Position numbers and translations under genes: made by a program. From Sphagnum compactum (taxonomy: Eukaryota > Bryophyta > Sphagnopsida > Sphagnales), in assembly GCA_965153455.1 (NCBI GenBank), contig OZ234494.1, positions 18,104,001 through 18,168,000 on the forward strand: DNA of 64,000 nt, in the 5' to 3' direction. Under the pieces are notes generated by a model. The model made no database searches, was not told where the DNA came from, and was given only the letters and a program-made list of their open reading frames with translations. Below are positions 25,874 to 37,999 of the stretch, piece by piece (position 1 is the first letter of the stretch; each line of letters starts with the position of its first letter).

Positions 25874-25889
25874 TCCTCATTTTATAGCT
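25874..25889 (-). promoter_or_regulatory. TATA core promoter of GRP member 1
   Basis: On minus, AGCTATAAAATGAGGA ends 72 bp before the chosen ATG. Members 2 and 3 carry the same 16-bp block with at most two changes, so it is more conserved than a TATA box alone requires. Confidence 0.75.
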
Positions 25890-25974
25890 CCAGGATGCCG
25901 ATGCTCAATTACGATTTCCTTGACAATTTTCAAAATTTCAAATCATTTTCAGATCATAGAGCAATAGTTCCGGA

Positions 25975-26063
25975 TCAGATGAGTTGACTTTCGTGATCTC
26001 AGGAGAAGATGACTATGAGACTGGGACCAAAGCTACGTTGACTTGCTGGGCGTCATTTAATGT
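25975..26063 (-). promoter_or_regulatory. Upstream motif pair shared with GRP member 2
   Basis: TCAGATGAGTTGAC (25975-25988) and GTCATTTAATGT (26052-26063), 77 bp apart start to start. Both recur at 37208 and 37275, 67 bp apart, upstream of member 2. On the gene strand the first contains GTCAAC, overlapping a TTGAC (W-box core) on the other strand. Probably conserved promoter elements or simply recent duplication. Confidence 0.5.
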
Positions 26064-26451
26064 CTCGTGAGCTACCACCGGGAAGATGCGACATTTGCAG
26101 TTGACTTTCATACTGCGAAGAGAGGATCAGGAAGCTGCTGCTGCATTGGTGATCTCGTGATCAATTAACAGTTTCATCATTTCTTGCTCGGCCTGCGCCG
26201 GCCAAGATAATTGCTCTGCACGCTAATTCACACTTAATACTCGGAAGTAAATCCCAGCTGCAGCTGCTTGTGTTCCTTCAATCACCAACTTTTTCCACTG
26301 CACACTAGGGTCTAGACACTAGTACATTTGCATGACCCAAGAAGTAGGATCACCAATATTTCCACCTGCATTTATTTCCTTAATCAGACCGCGTCAAATA
26401 CTCTCTCACTCACAGATAAATAAAAATCAATTATCTCTGCACTAGGCATAA

Positions 26452-26686
26452 AATTTCCACTCAAGTCTAGTACTGTGCAGATGAATGAATCTAGTCTAGT
26501 AGAGAGAACCAGACTTGATGGAAAAATCAGATGATGCAATAGTGATCATGTATAAGCTGGACTCATGTACTGGAGATCATTATTGCATAATCTAATCTGC
26601 ATCATCATCTAATTTTCATCAAGTCCAGTTAATCTCTGCTCTAGGTTAGATGCATTCATCTGCACAGTACAAGACTAGATGAAATT
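26452..26686. repeat. ~235-nt imperfect foldback
   Basis: The left arm (about 26452-26540) starts AAATTTCC, then GTACTGTGCAGATGAATG and CTTGATGGAAAAATCAGATG. It is mirrored by the right arm (about 26604-26686), ending CATTCATCTGCACAGTAC and then GAAATT. Pairing continues inward (ATGCAATAGTGATC against GATCATTATTGCAT), so nearly the whole segment can fold into one hairpin. It may be a plant-type miRNA precursor or a MITE. It lies about 650 bp upstream of GRP member 1. Confidence 0.6.
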
Positions 26687-27439
26687 ATTTTCTCTCTAGG
26701 ATCTGATGATATTCCTCCTCCAAATCCGCTCTGGATTATTATATAACATGTGCAGATGTTATCGGTGTCATCTTGGGTTATTACGATTGATCAAAATCCC
26801 AGCTGTTTAATGATTGCTGGAGGCTTGGACCAACCTAGACTTTAAACTTTGTGCTAGAATGAATTAACGATCCACCGGATGTGCAGGAACAAATTAAGAA
26901 GATTTGCTGTGCCAATTTGATTGATCACATGAGGTGATTATTAGGCAGCCGGATTTTAAGCTGGTGAAGTTTGAATTCTTGTTATTAAGTTAATTTTTCA
27001 ATTGGACATTTTGAGAATCGTTAAATGTGTGTCGATCAGTTTGGGTCCAGCTGAAACGAACACGTCCACTAGTGAGGAATTTTTTCCGAAGATAATTAAG
27101 TGCTACTACCTACCCAATCTACTAACTACCCTTGGACTCCACAAGGATTAATAATTGTGGATAGATTGTCTTTTATCATATTCTCAGCTACATGCGTCCA
27201 TCAACCCAGCTAGCCGCCACAACAAAAAGCTGTTCATTATAATGATGCATACCAGTTAAACAAAAATTCCTGTCGTTTCTCGTGTTGAAGGACCGTCAGC
27301 AGCTACTCAACGCAGATTGACCCAAACCAGCAATTAAAATAGCAAATGTTCCATGAAGTTCCGAAAAGGTGCAAGGCCACAGTGAACCAGCACTCACCAG
27401 CACTCACCAGCGCACCATGAAGGATGAATGGTAAGTGGT

Positions 27440-28040
27440 CAGCAAACAGTTTTCTGTTGGGTTCCAGTTGCCTAGCTAACCATGGTGGTTACCTCAGTTG
27501 CCATTTTTTCCACTTAGCTACTAGTAGAACCTACAAGTATAACCTTCGAGTGGGTTGTTAGTATGTAGGTAGTAAAAACAGCCCTTACAATTGTACAAAC
27601 CATCTACTTACCTAGTAATTACCTATTTTCCTACCTCTCTAGCTATATATGAGACCTATTTCCTACAGAATTGGTTACCAAGGTGAAACCAAGTATTGAG
27701 GTTCATCCACAACTGAGTTATAAGGGGCATCCATCCAGTGGATGGTGCATTTTTTTTCGACATGGTGACGGGAGTGTTCAAAATTTATTTAATTATTCGA
27801 TGGATATTGCCAGCTTTTGCAATAGTGTGTTTTTGTGGTCAGGGACTTTTTCATTAGGGGCAACATGGGCGTCCATGCAAGGGAACCAACGATGAACAGG
27901 ATGCAAGTCGGCTACTTAACGTGCTCGAGATTTTGCTTTCATCTGGAAGGTCACAGTGGCTTGACCTTTGCAACAATTCTGACAAGCGTCATTAAGATGA
28001 TGGGTCCCTAGAGTTCCACAATTTGCAAGTCACACACACA
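27440..28040. repeat. Block similar to 39200-39665 (upstream of both GRP 1 and 2)
   Basis: TTGGGTTCCAGTTGCC...CTAACCA at about 27458 and GATGATGGGTCCCT at about 27997 have diverged counterparts at about 39217 and 39620. The two blocks lie in the same orientation, about 1.6 and 2.4 kb upstream of the two minus-strand glycine-rich genes. This fits one direct duplication of gene plus flank, although a repeat inserted twice cannot be excluded. The sequence just before (27388-27415) holds short CAGCACTCAC repeats. Confidence 0.45.
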
Positions 28041-28059
28041 CAACTAAAATTAGCTCTTT

Positions 28060-29880
28060 GAAGTTTCATTCCTCATCTACCCTTTGTGCTTTGTTTTAAT
28101 TTTTTGACTTTGATAATTGACTATAGGCATTGAATACAGTGAGCCTGGCTACAGGCTGTTAAGTCTACCTAGTTGAGGTGCAGTATTGTCATCCTTATCA
28201 CTATCTCTTTCACTTTCTCTTCATAACATAACTATCATTATGGTCATTGAGTTGGGTTGTTTCTTTTTGTAATTTTAGAATTCAAATTCTTAATGTTAAA
28301 TATGGAGGTTTGCCACCAATACCTATCAACTTCGAATTTGGTGTTTAAGTTGCAAAGTTTTATAAAATGAGGTTGGAGATTTGTTTGCAAACTATTTAGT
28401 AATTCATGTAGAGCATGCACCAAAGCAGCAGAAGAGGAAACATGTCGGATCATTATATAAGTCTATTGAACATTGAACATTTTGTGTCCATTTTTGGATC
28501 TTTTTTTAATTTAAGTTTTTGAGGTTCATTTGCTACTAATCTTTGGAAAGGACATTCTTATCAACTCAATAGAACAGATGGATGGTTTTTCATCATATTT
28601 TTACCCAGCTTGATGCAATTTTATTGTTTTCAATGAATGAAAAGAGTTTCAATGAAAATATTTACATTTTTTGTTTATTTCAACATATTTTTTACAAGAA
28701 CTTGTAAAAAGTAAATCTATATTGGATTTGTGCATGTACATTTACAAAATATTGATCTCTAAATGTGATTGAACTTGTAAATGAAATAAATTCTTTTGTA
28801 GAATTGATAGGATGTTATTGGTTATTTATTACCTAGTCATTTTTGAGCTTAAACAATACATAAAAAATGTTTAGTTTATGGCCTAATGTACTAGATGATT
28901 ACAATCATAGGCTCACTTTTTGTATCATAATACAATTCTTTGCAAAGTGTCATGCATTGACATGTTATTAACATGCCATAAAATGAATCATATGTCAAAT
29001 TCATGGCTAGACTTAGATTGTCAACTTGAATAAAAAGACATCTACATAAAAAAATTGGGGCTATAGATTTATAGATTTATATGAAATAATTAAAAATTTA
29101 GATAAAATCTATTGATTATCGATTATTGATTCAATAATTACCAAAAAATCTCATGTTTCCGATAGTGTTGGGTAGTTTTGAATAGTTGACTTTTTTAGAT
29201 CTGAAAAATTGTGTGCTCTTAGGTATTTGAAAAATTATTTTGACAAAAAAATCAACCATTGGATAGTTCTTTTATTCTTTCGATTTTAAAGAATCAATCA
29301 ATTTTACAGGTTTGGAAACTTGGACATGTTATTTAGATTTAGATTAAGTTTTATTATAAAACTAACTAGTTGTTTGAAATGATTATCCCTTGACCCCACT
29401 ATACCATTGATTTTCAAGGCTTGAAAAACAATTCCTTGTGTTGGGTTTTTGAGAAAAATTAACTAATTACATGAATATGTTTTCAAGGTTCCTAAGCAAA
29501 AACCCTAGTTGGCTAAATTTTGTTGGTTTTATAATCAAGGTTGGTTATTTGAAATGATATCAGAACATTTATTTTAACTTTCTACAACCAACAAGTTTCT
29601 CTCTAACAAATTTTGTCAATTGGCATTTACTTTATTATAAAACCTTTTGAAATTAAGCATGAAATGATAACTCAAATACTAGACAAAATCCAAAGCTTAC
29701 AAATCATAAATTCACAATTTACAAATCCGATGAACCTAAAGATGAACAAATCATTCAAGTATTTTGAAGGCCAAAGTACCAAATGAAGAACTAGCAATGA
29801 AAAAAAATCACCTTCACATTAAAATTGTGTGGGTTAGATCCCCAGGCCATTTGTAAACCTTAAAAATATGAACAAAATGT
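28060..29880. other. AT-rich gene-free region
   Basis: No gene seen. All frames are short and follow the base composition. No repeats stood out apart from local AT-rich words. Confidence 0.5.
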
Positions 29881-29884
29881 CATA

Positions 29885-29965
29885 AAAGGGAATTGAACCC
29901 TTCACCTTCATATTGACATGCCAACTTGCCATTAACCATTCAACCATTTCAAATGATGACCAATA
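29885..29965 (-). repeat. tRNA-derived SINE-like or tRNA-relic sequence
   Basis: On minus there is an A-box-like TGGTTGAATGG (29936-29946) and a B-box-like GGTTCAATTCC (29889-29899), about 37 bp apart. This is the arrangement of an internal RNA polymerase III promoter in tRNA genes and SINEs. I could not fold a clean cloverleaf with an acceptor stem, so I read it as a tRNA-derived SINE head or a decayed tRNA rather than a working tRNA. Confidence 0.4.
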
Positions 29966-30059
29966 ATGTCAAGTGTTTTCATTTTAATGAATTTCACTTA
30001 TGACTTCAAATAATTTTTTTTTTTTTTTTCAAAATCTTATTGAATTTTGTGGTATAAAA

Positions 30060-30813
30060 GGGCGAATGCATGGTATGGTGGTTCATTTTAGGCAGATGCT
30101 CCACTTCATAGGAGTCCATAAAAAGTTTGCTAAAGAACATGGTTATTTGTTTATAATAACTTATGATTATAATCATTTATAAGTTGATGTTCATACATTT
30201 GTGAACATTCATATTCTATTTTAAAACTTAAATAAAATGATGATGATGTTAGTTGTTTTGATGGATGCAATTTTTAAAAAATCATAATACTTGGAAAAAT
30301 GTTTTGTAAACTCCATATGAATAATGGTCCTTTCAAATATTTCATAATCGATCACTTTTAGAACAAAAAATTTGAAAGAAAAAATAATTTGTAACTCATA
30401 AGGACTTATGAAGATAAAGTCAAATTTTAACCATTTTAAATTCCATAAAAAAATATTTGCTAAGTTTTCAAGAAAATGGTCCCATATATGTGTTAATTAT
30501 TCCATTTTTCAACTTATACTTAGTCATTAAAAATCAATTAAATTGAAATTTACTATGAATACATTGCTGTTATACCATTGCAGTTAGGAAACTAGTCCAT
30601 ACATTGTCCTTTCAAAAGTCCATTATTAATAATACGGGTAACATTTGTTTTAAAAATTATATTTTTAGTTTCATAACTAAGTTACGAATTTAGAATCAAT
30701 TACCAATTGACAAATTGAACCATACATTTATCATCACATCCATTTAAACAGAAGGTACCCTGTAGAAATATGAATATGACTCCATATGTGAGCCACCTTA
30801 CCATGCATTCACC
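30060..30813. mobile_element. Terminal-inverted-repeat element, copy B (~750 bp)
   Basis: The left end GGGCGAATGCATGGTATGGT is matched by the right end, which on minus reads GGTGAATGCATGGTAAGGTG. This is a better-preserved inverted repeat than in copy A at 9054-9791. The interiors are homologous in the same orientation. The flanks TAAAA and TAGAA are only similar. No transposase frame. Confidence 0.6.
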
Positions 30814-33299
30814 TAGAATTAAAGTTGTACGGTAAATTTTTATTTTTTAATAATATAACTACAACAAGTAATATTGATTCAATAAGTTCCAACCAAAAAA
30901 TCATGTAAATTGCAAAAATTGGAGTCCTTTTTTGGTCATGACAAAAGTCTTTTTACTTACAAAGGATTTTGTAACTATCAATTGATGATATGTAACAATA
31001 ATTTTTTTGTCAATTATTTTGACCATTTGTATGTATATAAATGATCTAATACTTCATTTTGAAATATTTTGATAAATGATCACCAATCTAAAGTTCTTTT
31101 AATCATTATGTGTAGTAAAATTGCATTTGTGACATCTTAAATGGTATTTCTTAGGATGAAAACAATTTTTCATTATTAGAAAACATAAACACATTCTGTC
31201 ATTCATTTTGAGTTTCACACATCAAGTATATAAATGTATATGTCAACACATAATTATAAACATGAATAAAAGTTGGTACTAGGTAGATAGATGGTGAATA
31301 TTTTGCTACATCTACTTATAAATTACCCACCTATTATCTATTTACCTACCTACTTATTATCAACCCTAACTACTAACCTAACTACTTAATGGCATATTCA
31401 TAATCAAGGTACCCCTTTTCGGACACAAGATTTAAGGATTTTGTTTTTGTCATCTTCCAAATATAGAATATAAATGGAATAAATGTAAGTGAAAAATATT
31501 GGATAATTCAAATTATGATACTTTGCATGGTGGTGGTGATTTTTCACATGCGTATGTAATTATGTATAAATATTTTGGTAAAAAACCAAAATTGTAGAAA
31601 ATGAATACATAAACTTTTATATACAACTTAACATGTTTTCTTGCGTGAAAATTTCTTGCACATTTTGTTGACACTTGGGGCCACAAATTTTAAACCTAAT
31701 GAATACAAAAAATCAACCAAATGGCCAAAAAAAGGAATCATTTTCCTTGTTGCCCTTTCAATATGGATTTTGTAGTCTTTGAAATTCGTATGTCGTATAT
31801 TATTTAATCAAATGCATTATATGAACATTGCCAAACACAAATGTATGCATTACTTATTTAGGAAAGAAAATTGAATTCAATTACATTGTTTAATACATTC
31901 CTTTTGAATTCTTTAAGATGAAAATTATAGTTAAGGCAAAGATTCAAATTATTTAAAAGGACATTTATATTATGTCCAATCTATTCTTGAATTTTTTATT
32001 ATATTAACATGACATTGTTCTAGTTATAGTTATATACCAATCCATTATAATCGTGAAATAGTAAATGTAATAAAATTTCAAAATAGTCCTTTGCATTCTT
32101 TTTTTGGTTAAACCATCCTTTTAGGTACCTTAATTGTGGATATGCCCCTATTACAGGGTGCAAATTCTTTAAGGTGTACTAAAATCTTGTTACACGTCAC
32201 CCTTTTTAGTTTTTTTACTTAATCCTTTTTTAGCATGTAAAAACACATTTATGAATGATTATGATAGAATCTATAATTGTAATAGTCTAAAATATAGTCT
32301 TTTTGAATTTTTGACAACTTTTGATTCATTATTTTTTATGGGGATCGAAATATAGGATAAAAAAGGAATGCAGTAAGGACTAAGCCTTTTTTGTTTTGTG
32401 TGGCACACCTTAAAAGATTTTCACCCTACATACTTATTTAAAATGTATTCACATACTTGTCCACTTAATTTATTTATTACCTACATATTTATTACCTGCC
32501 TACCTACTAATTGCATACATGAAAATTATGAGGTCAATTTAAGCAAGGCATGGATCTATATGCCAATTAAACACATTGAATTTCGTAAATAATATTAAAG
32601 ATGACTTAAATGTAACAAATGTTACACATCACAAGCCACGTTGCATTTGGAACAACTTATATTAATCATTATATTGTAAGCACTTAAAGCACATACAATA
32701 TTAGTACACATAAAGGCAATTAGATAATGTGAATATATAATTTGTAAAAGATGATTATTCCATTTTGTAATCAACCATCATTGAGAAAATGAGTTTTATT
32801 GTAAACCATCAAATAACACCATATGGAAATTGAAAACACCCAAAGACATACCTAGCAAGATTTAGGAGCAGACAACTTGAAAAGAATAAATCTAATGTAG
32901 ACTAGTGTTGGTTAGTTCTTGATTTTTACACAAATTCTCGTGTTTAGGTTAAAGGTTTGTAAAATGGAAGACCTTTTGGTTGCAGGTATAGGGAATATTA
33001 AAAAAAATAAAAACCCATTGGTTGTTAGGTTGATAAAATCTTTTTGACCAATGGTTTTGGGTCCATTGGGTCCAACCCTTGTAAAAACCTTTGGTTTTGG
33101 GCGATGGTTTTTGGAGTGGGTTCTAGTTTATTCCAAGGGGATGATTACAAAGTTGATTTCTAAGCAATTATCATATTTTTGGATTTTGGTGTTCCCACAA
33201 GTTCCCAAAAGATTTACATGGTGTTTGCATTAGGTTCCCTTAATTTCCCAATGGGTTCACAAAGTTTCCAAATTGTTTTCCAACATGTTCTTGGTGTAA
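30814..33299. other. AT-rich gene-free region
   Basis: No gene seen. Clusters of TACCTAC/ACCTACCTA words occur near 31310-31375 and 32480-32510. The same words recur near 46865-46970 and, reversed, at 48640-48780. A short G/T-rich patch at 33045-33120 repeats GGTTTTGG-like words. Confidence 0.5.
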
Positions 33300-33309
33300 T
33301 CACATTAAT

Positions 33310-33354
33310 AAGAACCAAAATAGTTGTAACCAGTACTTGGCTTTTCTTCTAGTG
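33310..33354. mobile_element. CACTA-like transposon terminus
   Basis: Ends in CTTTTCTTCTAGTG, which on minus is CACTAGAAGAAAAG, a typical CACTA-superfamily terminus. The adjoining ACCAAAATAGTTGTAAC also occurs next to the terminus at 47365 and near 49119. Only this end was found, so the element is truncated or its other end is too decayed to see. Confidence 0.45.
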
Positions 33355-33359
33355 TCAAA

Positions 33360-35868
33360 AATATATCAAAAGCATTTATGACAGTGTTTTTAATATATTA
33401 TGAAAATAATTTGTGATATAATTTGGAATGAATATAATGAGAATAAACTATCTTAAAATAGGTATTAAGCATTGTAACTTGACGCTTATTTATTGAAAAT
33501 TTCTTTAAAAAATGATATATTTTGAAATAGATTCTTTAAACATATATTTACATAATAACATATCATCACATTTTTTTAGAGTCAGATTTAAGTTTTTTCA
33601 ACTTTCAAATAACATATTCTTAAAATATTTTGAGAAGATTTCAAATTAAGCAGCCACCAAAGTAAGCAAGTCTAGCTCTTATTGTCTCATTTGCACCTTC
33701 CCAAAAACAATAAAGAGAGGAAGAACATGATCAAGAACATCACAAAATATTTGTGCAAAGGCTATTTTAGTGATACAATGGACGATGCCCTTACATGTAT
33801 TAAGTCTTAAGGCTAAGACCTAAAACCCTAGAATCCTAAAACTTAAACATAGAAAAGGATCACATCTAGAGGTATCAAGTTTTTAAAAGATCAAGTCGAA
33901 AAATGATTACCCAAAGCATAAATCCTCATAAATCTAGAGATACAGAGAAACAAGCGGGACGTTAAGACATGAGCAGCATGAGGGGCGACATTAAGACAGT
34001 GGCGTGTATATCACCACAATTTCGTGCCGTCTCTCTCGCGGCCTACCTACAGAAATTGTCCACTTAGTATCAAGAAATTTTCAGAATTACATTTGGCAGT
34101 AACTTATTTATGACTGGGCCGGGCCTGGATTCGCTGCAAAACTGTTGTGGTCGCTACCGATGAGTTCGACTCCACGTGATCAGAATGTCACCAGGTGCTT
34201 TATCAGTTAGTTTGCATTTATTGGGATATTCTCAAATAGTGAGGTGGTCGATTGGTAATTATGGAATCTGGATGGGGAAGGCTCTGCTGTCAGTGCTTTC
34301 GGCCCCTTGAGCCAAGGGTGAAGCCCTAGGTCCAGGGCAGAAGGCACTTCCCTTTCAACATATCCAAGGATATGGATGGTTAACATTATCTTATGTATCT
34401 GTAAGCTCCGTTTGTGAGAAATTTTGCACTCCACCCGACCGGAGCTGGAATTTTCGCCTGGTAAGAGGCCGCTCACATGCACTGCGGCATTCCTCTGAGG
34501 TTGTTAAGTATGAGTGTATTATATGCTTAGATACCTAAGTGCTGTATGTAACGGTACTTTTAGGCTCGGTGTTCTTTCAGGTAATTCTTTTCTTTCATTA
34601 TCTGATATGTCACTCACGATTGGGCTACAGCATTTGCTTTATTCCCATTCCACTTCCGTTCCATTGTCTTTGAAATTTTTTCCTTTTGTGCTAATTTGGA
34701 TTTTTCCTTCTTCCTTTTTCTCCCCTTTGTTGCGTGCTTTGTTTTATCGATGTTTGCCAAGTTTTTATCATTAGATCCATGAACTATTCATTTCACAAGT
34801 AACTTCTTTGCCACATTCGCTGAGCTTGGTAGAGTCGCACTAACACTTCCACTAGTAACTGTTCAATGATGAAAACTAAAAATCTTCCTTCTAACCAATA
34901 CAAAATACATCGTCTTGAGTAAAATAACAGTCACTCCCGTCAAAGTTCAAATTTTCACAGTAGAGTATATACTTCTAATAAGAGACTTCTTTCAAATACC
35001 AGTAAAGTGTAGGAGTTACTTCACGCTCCAGCTCACTTCTCTCTAAAGAATTTTTTTTACAATCTCAGATGGAACACCAATATTATCTTCAGAACAAGTA
35101 GAATGTGGCTTGAATTTGAAAACAATGTGTGGGTGCCAGCTGAATATTTAAAGTCTGAACATCTACATTTTTCATTTCTAAAGAGCTGGTGCAATGTCAG
35201 AAAAGGCGATGTACATGAAAGCTGATTCAAGGACGATCTGTTGATCGATCCAGTTATTTATTTCCAAAGACATAAAATTATAATTGTTTAAGTACAAGAC
35301 AACTTGCTGACAGACGAAGAAATCTTTATAGTCAGTTTAGTTCGAACTAACTCTTGTGTTCTGCGAATTGTAGAGCTTCAAACTATTTGGACTCTTTTCC
35401 CCCACCACGAATATAAGGTGTAGACAAACCAGCTAGAAGCAACTTGTACTGAGATTCCTTAACTCAGAGATGCAAATTTTTGCAGAGAAAAGTCGTAGAG
35501 GAAAAAGCACAAGGTAGATTTTGTTTGCTTGTCTAACTCTGATCATCAAGCTTGTGAACCAGCTCGATTCACGTGAGAAAGATTGAAACCGAATTGAAGA
35601 TTAATAGTACATTTCTCTTTGGAGCACCCATTCCAGTGACGATGCCCAAAACAACTTCGAGTGCATTGCAGTCCAGTTTCTGATTATGTCTGATCTGCAA
35701 CCTGCACTTCGCATCATGCCCACAGCAGAAGTTAATCGCAATTTCACTGTAAAAGAATCCAAGACTTTGCAGAAACTCTTCAGCACTTAACAATATTCTT
35801 GTTTGAGAACATATATACTTTGTTTCGCCAATTATCACATCTGGAAGTCCAGGCTTGCCTGCAAACTC
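33360..35868. other. Intergenic DNA, including a GC-richer patch at 34.0-34.5 kb
   Basis: A patch at about 34000-34500 is clearly less AT-rich than its surroundings, but no frame through it is convincing on either strand. From 34.5 to 35.87 kb the sequence is the probable 3' flank of GRP member 2. The minus frame 35569-35838 has no coding signature I trust. TTTATT at 35257-35262 could serve as a distant poly(A) signal on minus. Confidence 0.4.
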
Positions 35869-35875
35869 GGTTCAT

Positions 35876-36843
35876 TTACGGTTTAGTTGAACCGCCTCCG
35901 CCTCCACCGCCTCCACCTCCCCCTCCGCCTCCACCTCCGCCACCCCCTCCGCCAGAAGATCCACCTCCGCCGCCTCCTCCGCCTCCCCCAGTAGATCCAC
36001 CTCCTCCACCTCCACCACCCCCGCCAGAAGCTCCCCCTCCTCCGCCTCCGCCACCCCCGGACGATCCCCCACCTCCTCCGCCTCCACCACCTCCACTTGA
36101 TCCACCACCGCCTCCACCTCCACCCCCTCCACTTGATCCACCACCCCCTCCTCCTCCTCCGCCACCTGAAGATCCTCCACCACCTCCTCCTCCGCCACCT
36201 CCTCCACTTGGTGTAGGACTGCTTCTACCCCAGCTGGGTGAATTTCCACCCCATGGTCTGCCACCTCCACCCCACTTTGCGCCTGCAAAAAAACCAGAGT
36301 ACCATGAATTAAGACGAAATCATGATAAACACAAAAGATTCGAGAATTCCAAAAATTTTGTCTGAAGACTGATCCCAAACCATACCAAATTTCATGCTCA
36401 TTTTTTCTTCGCCGACACCGTCAACGGTCTTCCTTCCATCTGTGGAGTCTTCGCCAGCTTGGCCCTGCAACAATTTATCGTCGGAAGTTAGGCAAACCCT
36501 GAAGAGACCATCATTAGCAGATTCTCGTACCATGCTTCAAACCTGGTCATGTAGAACTGAAATATTTTCAGTCCACTGATATAGACATCTAGTACGGAAA
36601 CCTCAGTTGCTCATTTCACTAAAAGCTCAGGTACTGAAAAAAACAAGAGATCAGCATTATGCAACTCACTTCAGTCACGGTAGCAGCTTCCGACTCAGTT
36701 TCAGATAAAAGTTCTCGCCTCTCAGCAAGTAACCTGCCAGCTGCTACAGGCAGCAAGAAACCATGGCAGACAAGAAGGATCACTGCAAAAAGAGCTAGAA
36801 GAGGAACTCCCGACCTCCCTACAAAACTCAGTCGAACCGCCAT
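35876..36843 (-). CDS. Secreted glycine-rich protein, family member 2
   Basis: Exons: 36843-36670 (58 codons, donor GAA|GTGAGT), 36464-36386 (acceptor TTGCAG|GGC, donor G|GTATGG, phase 1) and 36282-35876 (acceptor TTTTGCAG|GCG). About 219 residues. The signal peptide is MAVRLSFVGRSGVPLLALFA and onward, with a cut near PVAA|GR, then ERRELLSETE. Exon 2 is acidic and holds DGVGEEKMSMKF. Exon 3 starts with a Trp-rich AKWGGGGRPWGGNSPSWGRS, then glycine runs of about ten broken by Ser/acid-free spacers, ending GGSTKP and a TAA stop. Exon layout and phases match member 3. Upstream is a TATA core shared with the other members. The antisense frame of Pro runs with ED, VD and LD spacers is the mirror image and is not counted. 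A cell-wall or apoplastic role is inferred from the protein class only. Confidence 0.85.
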
Positions 36844-36930
36844 GATCCCAAAACTCAAGCTTGTACCTCAACCCAAGATCCAAAGAAGGGATCAAAGAAA
36901 CTCAGCAGAATGAGAAACTGAGAGTCTGGG

Positions 36931-36946
36931 TCCTCTATTTATAGCT
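36931..36946 (-). promoter_or_regulatory. TATA core promoter of GRP member 2
   Basis: On minus, AGCTATAAATAGAGGA, 88 bp before the ATG at 36843. Near-identical to the blocks at members 1 and 3. Confidence 0.75.
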
Positions 36947-37207
36947 CCAGAATCACAAAATTCTCCTAATTTCCTGCGAAATTTCTAAGACAAAACTCCA
37001 AGTGGAGATTGATCACAGAGCTCAACGAAAGCTTGGTTGTCGTGTTCAAGAGAGTGGAACTAGCTAGTCAAAAAGGAGAGCGAGATTGCGTCCAAAACTT
37101 GTTACAGGGCTAAATCGATTTCTGCAAAAACCTACGTCAACGAGTTGAACGGTGTAGATCACAGACTATGCACTAGGAGTCCACTACCTGTTCACTACTG
37201 AACGGTT

Positions 37208-37286
37208 CAGATGAGTTGACGTTGTTCATGCTGAAGGATGATTGCTTTTATGGTTGCCAGCTTATATAACGTGGGTCATTTAATGT
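37208..37286 (-). promoter_or_regulatory. Upstream motif pair shared with GRP member 1
   Basis: TCAGATGAGTTGAC (37208-37221) and GTCATTTAATGT (37275-37286), in the same order and similar spacing as at 25975-26063. Here they lie about 265 bp from the TATA block rather than about 90. Confidence 0.5.
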
Positions 37287-37369
37287 ATAGTCCACTTTCT
37301 ACCAGAAAGAGACGACAACAAGGGATGTACCCACCATCAAAAACAAAACATTAAAAAAAATGAAGTGAT

Positions 37370-37905
37370 TTTTTTTTTGGGAGGGTTTTAATAGCCAGAA
37401 GCAGCCTTTTTTTTTTCTTTTTTTTTTTGGGGGATATAAATTTAGCGAGTTGGCTAATTTTTATGACAAAACTAGCTTAAAATATGTGTTATTCTTGGTT
37501 TTCTAGTAGCCAAATGTCTATAGTTTTAAAAAAATAAAAATAAAAATCTTCAGATTTCTCTATTGAGAGTTGTTGTATGTAACCAAAAATGTGAAGGAAT
37601 CTTAAAACTTTTTTTTATTTTCATATCCTGTTTATAGCTGTATTTGGCTAAACTTGATTATGGATGATCGCCAGTCCAGCTACGTCACAAATATGAAAAT
37701 AAAAACCCTGGCCAAAAGTGAGCCAAAAGTCAAATAAATAAAAATATATTTGATTTTCAGTGTGTAGCCATAAACATAAAAGGTTGATTAAAGATTTGTA
37801 CTTAATAGATCTGGTTTTTAAACAGATTTGGCTAAATCTTCCTTTGGGGTGATTGGTATTCCATATGGATGATGGCCACTTAAGCTACATTTTTAAAAAA
37901 AATCC
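37370..37905. repeat. Dispersed repeat with TTTGGCTAAATCTTCC core, copy 1
   Basis: Holds GAGGGTTTTAATAGCCAGAA near the start and, further on, AGATTTGGCTAAATCTTCC with GGATGATGGCCACTT. The same phrases in the same order occur at 40010-40260 and 40560-41157. No coding frame. Probably a non-autonomous element whose ends I could not fix. Confidence 0.5.
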
Positions 37906-37999
37906 TTAAAGAAAACACCATGGTCTGTGTCTGCATTGGAAAGAAAATGTGAAGGGATGAAGGGGCATAGATGGAGAGTTATAAGCATTCAACTGAGAT

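Noticed and set aside
34000-34500. GC-richer patch as a possible RNA gene
   Set aside because: I looked for rRNA, tRNA or snRNA signatures (cloverleaf boxes, conserved rRNA words) and found none.
35799-36365. Plus-strand polyproline frame with ED/VD/LD spacers
   Set aside because: It is the exact antisense of the glycine-rich exon of GRP member 2. The minus strand has the signal peptide, spliced exons in phase and the TATA block; the plus strand has none of these.
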